A model generated the notes under the pieces. It had not been told where the DNA came from. It worked only from the letters and a program-made list of their open reading frames with translations, and did no database searches. From assembly GCA_017437125.1 (NCBI GenBank), contig JAFSBV010000005.1, positions 1 to 57,220 on the forward strand: a stretch of 57,220 nt of DNA, given 5' to 3'. Source of the DNA: Bacteroidales bacterium. GTDB lineage: Bacteria; Bacteroidota; Bacteroidia; Bacteroidales; UBA932. This document shows positions 1 through 7,104 of the stretch, in pieces. Both the position numbers and the translations under genes were made by a program. Every line of letters starts with the position of its first letter. Positions within the stretch are counted from its first letter, which is position 1.

Positions 1-123
1 GGGTTGCCCCATTCGGATATCACCGGATCAATACCTGTTTGCAGTTCCCCGGTGCTTTTCGCAGCTTACCACGTCCTTCATCGCCTCCAGAAGCCTAGGC
101 ATCCGCCGTTCGCTCTTGTAACC
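1..123 (-). rRNA. rrl: 23S ribosomal RNA, 5' end (partial)
   Basis: Read on the minus strand, this segment carries the conserved 23S 5' domain: GGATGCCTAGGC, then GGCGATGAAGGACGTGGTAA, and CCGAATGGGGCAACCC at the window edge. The mature 5' end is placed near 123 by analogy with the usual GGTTAAG...GGATGCC start, so it is accurate to a few bases. The gene runs off the left edge. No 16S rRNA or tRNA sequence lies upstream of it (to the right), which is unusual for Bacteroidales. Confidence 0.93.
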
Positions 124-345
124 TTCTCTCTGAATGAATTTCTTTGAATCACATGCCAAATGTTTACTAACATCTGTCTTGTTTCACTCGTTGCCTTGAA
201 ATTGCAGTCCACAACTACGATTGACTCTCTTTTTAAATCTCTCTTTGTTACAGACTTACTTTCTTATTTTAACTTTACCTCGTTATCTCTCTCAAACTTG
301 TCAATGAACTTCCATCCGAGCCACCGTTGTTTCTCAAATGGGCTG

Positions 346-376
346 CAAAGATACGGACTTTTTTTTAACCTCCAAA
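346..376 (-). promoter_or_regulatory. consensus Bacteroidetes promoter for the 23S transcript
   Basis: On the minus strand TTTG (373-376) is followed after exactly 19 bases by TATCTTTG (346-353), a perfect match to the Bacteroidetes TTTG-N19-21-TAnnTTTG promoter. An A/T-rich block just upstream (377-415) resembles an UP element of a strong rRNA promoter. Transcription would start near 338 and reach the 23S 5' end after a leader of about 215 bases that contains no tRNA. The leader has GTTCATTGACAAG (near 278-300), similar to Bacteroidales rRNA leader/spacer sequence. Confidence 0.8.
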
Positions 377-454
377 TTTTTCTGCAAAAATTTTTCAAAA
401 AATTTCTCTTTTTCTTTCACCATACCATCTAATGTGTTAATATTCAACAATATA

Positions 455-570
455 ACAATCATAGAGCAGCACAAAACACTAATAATCAATCGATTACAAC
501 CAAACCCTGCCGTCCAAACCATGCAGGGTTTTCCATCAACTCACTAATAATCAGTCCAATACGTTGCACA
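455..570 (+). repeat. family A hairpin repeat (REPIN-like), copy 1
   Basis: The core at 503-530 is AACCCTGC-N12-GCAGGGTT with a loop that matches the other copies imperfectly. It is flanked by about 30 bases on each side; CACTAATAATCA occurs on both sides, and the right end is ATACGTTGCAC, the terminal sequence shared by the family. This copy lies between the 23S promoter and the OPT transporter gene. The remaining sequence between 377 and 653 shows no gene. Confidence 0.75.
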
Positions 571-653
571 AGCACATTTTATTAAATTTTCTCGGATATA
601 TTTATTATTTTTGTGATTCCACACAAACGGGAAAATATAATACTATATAATAT

Positions 654-2636
654 ATGGAACAGAAGAAGACACAATTGCCGGAGAACGCCCACAGAGAGCT
701 GAAGCCGGGCGAGGAGTATCAGCCGCTGCTGTCTCCACAGAAGAACTATCCTGAGGTCACACCATGGTCTGTGACCCTCGGACTCATAATGACCGTGGTA
801 TTCTCGGCAGCTGCCGCATATCTCGGACTGAAGGTAGGACAGGTTTTCGAGGCAGCCATTCCGATCGCCATCATCGCTGTCGGCCTTTCAAGCGCCCTCG
901 GAAGGAAGAACGCCCTCGGAGAAAATGTGATGGTCCAGTCAATAGGATCATGCTCGGGAGCCATCGTGGCTGGAGCCATATTCACCCTTCCGGCCCTCTT
1001 CATACTTCAGGACAAGTATCCGGAGCTTACCGTGAACTTCACGAAGGTATTCTTCTCATCACTTCTCGGAGGTATCCTCGGAATCCTTTTCCTCATTCCG
1101 TTCCGTAAATATTTCGTAAAGGAGCAGCACGGAAAATATCCGTTCCCTGAAGCGACAGCCACGACCCAGGTGCTGGTTAGCGGTGAAAGCGGAGGAAAGG
1201 GAGCAAAGACCCTTCTCATAAGCGGACTCATTGGAGGTCTCTACGACTTCATCGTTTCCACATTCGGACTCTGGGGCGAGACCCTTACCACAAAGGTTCT
1301 CCCTTGGGGAGCAGCGATCGCAGACAAGGCGAAAGTCCTTCTCAAGGTGAACACAGGCGCAGCCGTACTCGGACTCGGATATATAGTAGGACTCAAATAT
1401 GCATTCATAATATGCTGCGGAAGCTTCCTCGTATGGCTCGTGATAATTCCGCTCATGAACCTCATCTGGGGCGGTCAGGTCATCGACCTCATGAATACAG
1501 GAGTGACAATGACCATCGGCGAAATGTCGCCTGATCAGATATTCAAGGATTACGCAAGGCATATCGGAATCGGAGGTATCGCTACAGCCGGAATAGTCGG
1601 CATCGTGAAATCCTTCGGCGTGATCAAGTCGGCAGTAGGTCTCGCAGCCAACGAATTCAAGAGAAAGAAGACCGGAGCAGAAGCTGAGGTGATCAGAACC
1701 CAGAGGGACATTTCGATGAAGATCATCGTGATCGGTATCGCCGTTGCACTTCTGGCAGTATTCGCATTCTTCGCATTCGGTGTGGTTGACAACATCTGGC
1801 ACGCAGTGGTAGGCCTTCTTATAGTAGGTATAATAGCATTCCTCTTCACAACCGTTGCTGCTAATGCCATCGCCATCGTGGGTTCCAACCCTGTCAGCGG
1901 AATGACCCTCATGACACTCATCCTTGCATCCCTCATCATGGTTGCTGTAGGTCTCAACGGCACAGCCGGAATGACAGCCGCACTGATCATCGGAGGTGTC
2001 GTATGTACAGCACTCTCGGTGGCAGGAGCATTCATCACCGACCTGAAGATCGGATACTGGATCGGTTCGACACCTAAGAAGCAGGAGACATGGAAATTCC
2101 TCGGCACACTCGTGGCTGCAGCTACTGTCGGAGGAGTCATGCTCGTGCTCAACAAGACATACGGCTTCACAGGTGAAGGCGCACTCGTCGCACCTCAGGC
2201 AAACGCCATGGCTGCAGTCATCGAGCCTATGATGAACGGAGGAAGCGCACCTTGGCTCCTCTACGGAATAGGAGCAGTCATCGCCCTCGTCCTCACATTC
2301 TTCAAGGTCCCTGCACTTCCTTTCGCACTTGGTATGTTCATCCCTATCGACCTGAATATGCCTATGCTCATCGGCGGAGCCATCTCATGGTTCGTAAGCA
2401 GCCGCAGCAAGGACAAGGAACTCAATGCCGCACGCAATGAAAAAGGCACGCTCATTGCTTCCGGATTCATCGCCGGCGGAGCCCTCATGGGTGTAGTCAG
2501 CGCAATCCTCAGATTTGCAGAGGTTGACATGTACATGAAGCCGTCGCCTTGGACAGAGCCTGTTGCGATCATCCCATACACAGCTATCATAGTATATATG
2601 ATCTATGCAGCTCTGAAGGCAAAGAAGGAGGCATAA
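654..2636 (+). CDS. OPT family oligopeptide/metal-chelate transporter
   Basis: This 660-residue, very hydrophobic inner-membrane protein is recognised as an OPT-family secondary transporter, of the prokaryotic type that moves small peptides or metal chelates with protons. The N-terminal stretch (residues 30-80) with YLGLKVGQVFEAAIPIAI and the loop KYPFPEATATTQVL near residue 162 are family hallmarks. Roughly 14-16 membrane segments can be drawn. A possible -7 box TATTTTTG lies at 606-613, about 40 bases before the ATG, without a good -33. The stop codon is one base from the ATG of zupT, so the two are probably co-transcribed, and a metal-linked substrate is possible. The substrate cannot be read from sequence. 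Confidence 0.9.
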   Translation: MEQKKTQLPENAHRELKPGEEYQPLLSPQKNYPEVTPWSVTLGLIMTVVFSAAAAYLGLKVGQVFEAAIPIAIIAVGLSSALGRKNALGENVMVQSIGSCSGAIVAGAIFTLPALFILQDKYPELTVNFTKVFFSSLLGGILGILFLIPFRKYFVKEQHGKYPFPEATATTQVLVSGESGGKGAKTLLISGLIGGLYDFIVSTFGLWGETLTTKVLPWGAAIADKAKVLLKVNTGAAVLGLGYIVGLKYAFIICCGSFLVWLVIIPLMNLIWGGQVIDLMNTGVTMTIGEMSPDQIFKDYARHIGIGGIATAGIVGIVKSFGVIKSAVGLAANEFKRKKTGAEAEVIRTQRDISMKIIVIGIAVALLAVFAFFAFGVVDNIWHAVVGLLIVGIIAFLFTTVAANAIAIVGSNPVSGMTLMTLILASLIMVAVGLNGTAGMTAALIIGGVVCTALSVAGAFITDLKIGYWIGSTPKKQETWKFLGTLVAAATVGGVMLVLNKTYGFTGEGALVAPQANAMAAVIEPMMNGGSAPWLLYGIGAVIALVLTFFKVPALPFALGMFIPIDLNMPMLIGGAISWFVSSRSKDKELNAARNEKGTLIASGFIAGGALMGVVSAILRFAEVDMYMKPSPWTEPVAIIPYTAIIVYMIYAALKAKKEA

Positions 2637-2637
2637 C

Positions 2638-3471
2638 ATGAACGGAATTACAGGAGCATTGATATTGACGTTGATTGCCGGTTCCGCGACCGGCATCGGC
2701 GGTGCTCTTGTGCTCTTCAAGAAGAAGATCAGCAGCAATTTCCTGGCAGGAGCCCTCGGACTCAGCGCAGGAGTGATGATATTCATATCGCTGGCAGAAC
2801 TGTTCCCGGAGGCACAGGCCATGATTGCCGGGACCGGCATGCCCCATGGAAAGGTATTCGTGCTTGTCGCATTCTTCGTCGGAATGGGACTCATAACCCT
2901 CATTGACTTTGCGATTCCTGAATATGAGAACCCTCATGAAGCATCAGGCCTGTCGCTCGATGCAAGGACAGCCGCAGTCGGCGTGCTTGAACAGACAGGA
3001 AGCGAGAAGGCATTGCACCGTCTCGGACTTATGTCGGCCCTGGCAATCGCCGTCCATAACTTCCCGGAAGGAATCGCGACATTCATCGGCGCATTGAACG
3101 ACCCGGAAATGGGAGCCGGCATCACATTCGCCATCGCGATCCATAACATACCTGAGGGCATTGCAGTAGCCATACCTATATATTATGCGACAAAGAGCAA
3201 AGGCAAGGCCCTGCTTTATGCAACGCTTTCCGGAATGAGCGAGCCGGTCGGAGCATTGCTCTGTTACGCCATAGCATCCGTATCCGGCATAGAACTGACA
3301 GGAGGAAGCCCGGCTTTCCCTCTCGTCCTCGCGGCCGTAGCCGGCATCATGATATACATATCCCTCGACGAACTCCTTCCGACAGCGGAGAAATACGGAA
3401 AGCATCACATCGCCATCGCCGGCGTCGTAGGCGGCATGGCCATAATGGGCATCAGCCTGCTGATAATGTAA
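2638..3471 (+). CDS. zupT: ZIP family zinc transporter ZupT
   Basis: This 277-residue inner-membrane protein of the ZIP family imports zinc and other divalent metals. The two signature metal-binding motifs are both present: HNFPEG (about residue 140) and HNIPEG (about residue 168), as in bacterial ZupT. Eight membrane segments fit the hydrophobicity pattern, and the length is typical. It starts one base after the OPT transporter stop codon, so translation is likely coupled. The 21-base gap to pepT suggests the transcript continues into that gene. Confidence 0.93.
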   Translation: MNGITGALILTLIAGSATGIGGALVLFKKKISSNFLAGALGLSAGVMIFISLAELFPEAQAMIAGTGMPHGKVFVLVAFFVGMGLITLIDFAIPEYENPHEASGLSLDARTAAVGVLEQTGSEKALHRLGLMSALAIAVHNFPEGIATFIGALNDPEMGAGITFAIAIHNIPEGIAVAIPIYYATKSKGKALLYATLSGMSEPVGALLCYAIASVSGIELTGGSPAFPLVLAAVAGIMIYISLDELLPTAEKYGKHHIAIAGVVGGMAIMGISLLIM

Positions 3472-3492
3472 CGACAACAAAAAGAACACAAT

Positions 3493-4713
3493 ATGGAAAA
3501 GATTTTAGACAGATTTCTCAGATACGTGGCTGTTGACACGCAGTCCGACCCTGAATCAGACTCGCAGCCAAGCGCAGCGAAGGAACTCAACCTCCTCAAG
3601 ATGCTCCGCGACGAGCTCATCGAAATGGGAGTGGAAGCTACACTCGACGAATACGGCTATGTCATGGCTTCAATACCGTCCAACTGCGGCAAGGATGTAC
3701 CTGCAATCGGCTTCATAGCACACGCAGACACGGCACCTGACGCATCGGGAGACAATATCAAGCCTCAGATCATAGAGAATTACGACGGCGGAGAAATCGC
3801 ACTCAAAGGCGTTCCTGGTCTCAGCCTGAAACCAAGCGAATTCCCTGAACTCGAGCTTTACAAGGGCCAGACCCTCATCACCACCGACGGAACCACACTC
3901 CTCGGCGCAGACGACAAGGCCGGAATCGCAGAGATCATGAACGCAGTCCAGTACATTGTCGAGCACCCTGAATTCAAGCATGGAGACATCAAGATCAGCT
4001 TCACCCCTGACGAGGAGATCGGACGCGGAGTCGTGAAGTTCGACGTACAGAAATTCGGAGCGAAATATGCATATACCCTCGACGGAGGACGCCTCGGCGA
4101 GCTCGAATATGAGAATTTCAACGCAGCAGGAGCAACAATCCGCATCCAGGGCCGCAACGTCCATCCAGGTACGGCAAAGGGCAAGATGAAGAACGCCATC
4201 CTCATCGGAATGGAGCTCAACAGCCTGCTTCCTGTGGAACAGCGTCCGGAATATACAGAAGGCTACGAAGGCTTCTTCCACCTCATCAGCTTCAAGGGCG
4301 AGGTCGAGACTGCTACATTCTCATACATCATCCGCGACCACGACATGGATCTTTATGAGCAGAAGAAGGAATATATGCGCAGATGCGTTGATTTCATCAA
4401 TGCGAAATACGGCGAAGGCACTGCCCTCCTCGAAATGAAGCACCAGTACTACAACATGCGTAAGGAAGTAGAGCCGCATTACCATATCGTTGAGAAGGCA
4501 ATGAAAGCAATGGAAATGGAAGGAATAACCCCAAGAATCCAGCCGATCCGCGGTGGCACGGACGGAGCGAACCTCTCGTTCATGGGACTTCCATGTCCGA
4601 ACATATTCGCCGGAGGCCACAATTTCCATGGAAAGATGGAATATGTACCTCTCGAAAGCATGGAAAAGGCCAGCAAGGTCATCCTGAACATCATCCAGCT
4701 CTACGCCGAATAA
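3493..4713 (+). CDS. pepT: peptidase T (tripeptide aminopeptidase)
   Basis: This 406-residue cytoplasmic M20-family metallopeptidase releases the N-terminal residue from tripeptides. Visible metal-site motifs are HADTAPD (about residue 77), GADDKAG (about 140), TPDEEIGRG (about 173), TLDGG (about 196) and the C-terminal GGHNFHG. Length and motif order are those of canonical PepT. Lying behind an OPT transporter and ZupT, it could cleave imported peptides with a zinc cofactor supplied by its neighbour; that link is inference. Its TAA stop overlaps the ATG of the next gene (TAATG). Confidence 0.95.
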   Translation: MEKILDRFLRYVAVDTQSDPESDSQPSAAKELNLLKMLRDELIEMGVEATLDEYGYVMASIPSNCGKDVPAIGFIAHADTAPDASGDNIKPQIIENYDGGEIALKGVPGLSLKPSEFPELELYKGQTLITTDGTTLLGADDKAGIAEIMNAVQYIVEHPEFKHGDIKISFTPDEEIGRGVVKFDVQKFGAKYAYTLDGGRLGELEYENFNAAGATIRIQGRNVHPGTAKGKMKNAILIGMELNSLLPVEQRPEYTEGYEGFFHLISFKGEVETATFSYIIRDHDMDLYEQKKEYMRRCVDFINAKYGEGTALLEMKHQYYNMRKEVEPHYHIVEKAMKAMEMEGITPRIQPIRGGTDGANLSFMGLPCPNIFAGGHNFHGKMEYVPLESMEKASKVILNIIQLYAE

Positions 4714-6158
4714 TGGGCAGAGCCCTCATAACGGCATTTCTGACTCTCCTTCTCGTGTCATGCTCAGACAGGACCGGGAAGGAGATTGCGGATGCTGTCA
4801 GATATGGAGAGGAACTTCAGGCGGAAAGGCTCTTCAGCGAAGCGATGGAAGTATATTCCGATGCCGAAGCCAAAGCCTTGAAGAAAGGAGATCAGCACAG
4901 TCTGGGAACAATATACCGTCAAATGGCCCGGATATATAATGCGACAGGAAACAATGCCGATGAAATAGCTTACCTTGACAAGGCGATAGAAGCGTTCGAA
5001 GCGGCAGGAAAACCATACAACACTCTCCATGTATATTTCGAAAGCGGAGTCGCGAGGTACAACACCCAGGACTACGCATCTGCGGAAAAGATGTTCCGCA
5101 ACACCATTTTTCATGCCCATCAGGCTGCTGATACCCTCCTTGAGGCGGCCGGACTTGAGGCATATGCCGCCCTCTGCCTTGAAAAGACGGAGCAGGATCC
5201 TGTTCTGGCCATAAACATGCTGGCAAGGGTGGCGAACGAGCTCAAATGCCCTCTTACAAGCGAAGACAGGGGAAGGCTTGCATATGCATATGCCCTTACA
5301 GGAGACCATGACGCAGCATCCGAATGGGTCGTCAAGGCCATGCAGACTGCAGGAACCCCTTCAGAAACAGCTCAGGCCAGATTCCGGGAATATCAGGTAG
5401 AAGTCAGAGCCGGCAATTACCGCAAGGCTCTGGAAGCTCTGGAGGCAGTCATGGAACATAGTAATTCCGTGACCCTGGAATCTCTCAAGCGTTCAGTTTC
5501 TTCTGCGCGTGACGAAAGCCGCGAACACCAGCATGAGCTCACAAGACATAAGCTGAGGGCTACAAGAACGACGGTACTTCTCATCGCACTCGCCTGCCTT
5601 TCGGTCATATTCGCTATGGTCAGCTACATCAGATATCAGAAACTGGAAACAGCGAAGAGGCTTGCGGAAGAGAAGGCTGAAACCGAAAGGTACATGACCA
5701 TTGCGGAAGAACTTCAGGCCAGGCTGAAGGCTGCGTCAAAAAGACTTCCTTCAGAAAAGCATATGTCCATAGCGCGATTCGATCTTCTGGAAAGACTCTG
5801 CGAACAGTATTACGTTTATGAAGGGACGGACAATCTTCAGGGAAAGATCCTGAAGGAAGTGAAGTCTGTTATCGAAGGCCTGCGCGAAGATCCGAAGGCT
5901 ATGAAAGGACTTGAGATGATGCTGGACAGAAACTGCGGAAACCTCGTGGCAAGGCTTCGCGAACAGATGCCGAAACTGAAGCCGGAAGATATCAGACTGT
6001 TCATTTTTGCCGCATGCGGATTCTCCAGCACGACCATATCCACCATCCTTGAGAAGGACAAAGGCATCGTCTATAACCGCATATGGCGTCTGAAAGGCAA
6101 GATATCCGCATCGGACGCACCTGACAAGGAGGATTTTCTTGATTCTATAAACGGTTGA
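4713..6158 (+). CDS. TPR lipoprotein with a transmembrane helix and C-terminal HTH-like domain
   Basis: This 481-residue protein starts at the ATG overlapping the pepT stop; the open frame extends to 4593 inside pepT, but only the 4713 start gives a signal peptide with lipobox (LLLVSC). Residues 25-270 are tetratricopeptide-like helical repeats. A single membrane segment (about 286-308, TVLLIALACLSVIFAMVSYI) is followed by a coiled-coil stretch (310-345) and a C-terminal region (about 420-475, with FAACGFSSTTISTILEKDKG) resembling a helix-turn-helix. Related architectures are known in Bacteroidetes as membrane-spanning one-component regulators. If the helix spans the inner membrane, the repeats are periplasmic and the DNA-binding part cytoplasmic. 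The target is unknown. Confidence 0.75.
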   Translation: MGRALITAFLTLLLVSCSDRTGKEIADAVRYGEELQAERLFSEAMEVYSDAEAKALKKGDQHSLGTIYRQMARIYNATGNNADEIAYLDKAIEAFEAAGKPYNTLHVYFESGVARYNTQDYASAEKMFRNTIFHAHQAADTLLEAAGLEAYAALCLEKTEQDPVLAINMLARVANELKCPLTSEDRGRLAYAYALTGDHDAASEWVVKAMQTAGTPSETAQARFREYQVEVRAGNYRKALEALEAVMEHSNSVTLESLKRSVSSARDESREHQHELTRHKLRATRTTVLLIALACLSVIFAMVSYIRYQKLETAKRLAEEKAETERYMTIAEELQARLKAASKRLPSEKHMSIARFDLLERLCEQYYVYEGTDNLQGKILKEVKSVIEGLREDPKAMKGLEMMLDRNCGNLVARLREQMPKLKPEDIRLFIFAACGFSSTTISTILEKDKGIVYNRIWRLKGKISASDAPDKEDFLDSING

Positions 6159-6267
6159 TTTCCAGCACGTTGCGAAAACGGAGAGAAAACACAGTATCCC
6201 AAGCATACAATTTACTGATTTTCAACACATTACACTTACTGTGGGAGAGATTTTGCAGGCCTGAAAA

Positions 6268-6300
6268 TTTGGTTTCCGGGCTTACGAGGCCGTAACTTTG
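6268..6300 (+). promoter_or_regulatory. promoter of the tonB-like gene
   Basis: TTTG (6268-6271), a 21-base spacer and TAACTTTG (6293-6300) match the Bacteroidetes consensus. Transcription would begin near 6307, about 48 bases before the ATG at 6355. The rest of 6159-6354 shows no gene. Confidence 0.7.
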
Positions 6301-6354
6301 CACCAGCAGCCGGAAGGACTGCCTGGACAAAGTCAAACGTAAAATTCTCTCATC

Positions 6355-7044
6355 ATGGAAAAGAAGAAAAGCGAAAGAGCAGACCTCCAGAACAAGAAGG
6401 TCCTCTTCATGGAAATCGGATGCATCATTGCATTGGCACTCGTATATTTCGGATTCGAATACACCAGCGAGGAAGTCAGGACTGTCGTTCTCGACGACAA
6501 CAGCGTCATCACTGAGATCGAAGATCTGATTCCTATCACATTCGAGACACCCCCGCCACCTCCTGCCGCGCCGAAGATCCCGGTGCTGTCAGACCAGATC
6601 GATATCGTGGATGACGATATAGAAATCGATGACAACATGTTCCTCAAGCTCGAAGACGATCCCGGATCGGGAGTGGAGATCATGGATTACATCGAGGTAA
6701 TCGACGAGGTTGTCGAGGAGGAAGAGATTCCGTTCATGCTGGTAGAAGAGAAGCCGACATTCCAGAAAGGAGACGCAAACCAGTTCTCGAAGTGGGTGAA
6801 TCAGAGGCTTATATATCCGGAAATCGCCAAGGAAAACGGCGTGCAGGGACGCGTCACACTCCAGTTCACCATCGACAAGGACGGTTCGCTCACCAAAGTG
6901 AAGGTCGTACGCGGAGTTGATCCTTCGCTTGACAAAGAAGCAGTACGTGTCGTATCCATGTCACCGAAATGGGAACCAGGCAGACAGAGAGACCGCGCTG
7001 TCCCTGTAACCTATACCTTCCCGGTGATCTTCAAGCTCAGGTAG
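6355..7044 (+). CDS. tonB: energy transducer TonB
   Basis: This 229-residue protein couples the inner-membrane proton gradient to outer-membrane TonB-dependent receptors. It has a short basic N-terminus, one membrane anchor (about 19-39), a Pro-rich periplasmic segment (FETPPPPPAAPK, about 62-73), an acidic linker, and a C-terminal TonB domain (about 145-229) with YPEIAKENGVQGRVTLQF and a final SPKWEPGRQRDRAVPVTYTF motif. No ExbB/ExbD genes are next to it. It is monocistronic, between its own promoter (6268-6300) and a strong hairpin terminator (7066-7096). Confidence 0.93.
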   Translation: MEKKKSERADLQNKKVLFMEIGCIIALALVYFGFEYTSEEVRTVVLDDNSVITEIEDLIPITFETPPPPPAAPKIPVLSDQIDIVDDDIEIDDNMFLKLEDDPGSGVEIMDYIEVIDEVVEEEEIPFMLVEEKPTFQKGDANQFSKWVNQRLIYPEIAKENGVQGRVTLQFTIDKDGSLTKVKVVRGVDPSLDKEAVRVVSMSPKWEPGRQRDRAVPVTYTFPVIFKLR

Positions 7045-7065
7045 GAACCATAAGTTCAACAAAAC

Positions 7066-7104
7066 AGCGGTGCAACCGGATAATGGTTGCACCGCTTATT
7101 TTTA
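7066..7104. terminator. bidirectional terminator between tonB and ostA
   Basis: A perfect 12-bp inverted repeat, AGCGGTGCAACC (7066-7077) and GGTTGCACCGCT (7085-7096), with a 7-base loop, is followed on the plus strand by TTATTTTTATT. The genes on both sides converge on it. Confidence 0.88.

Noticed and set aside
1059-1802. Long minus-strand frame inside the OPT transporter gene
   Set aside because: It is fully covered by the clear OPT family gene and has no signal or family motif; it is a shadow frame.
4593-4712. N-terminal extension of the TPR lipoprotein into pepT
   Set aside because: The extension lies wholly inside pepT and hides the signal peptide; the ATG overlapping the pepT stop is the natural start.
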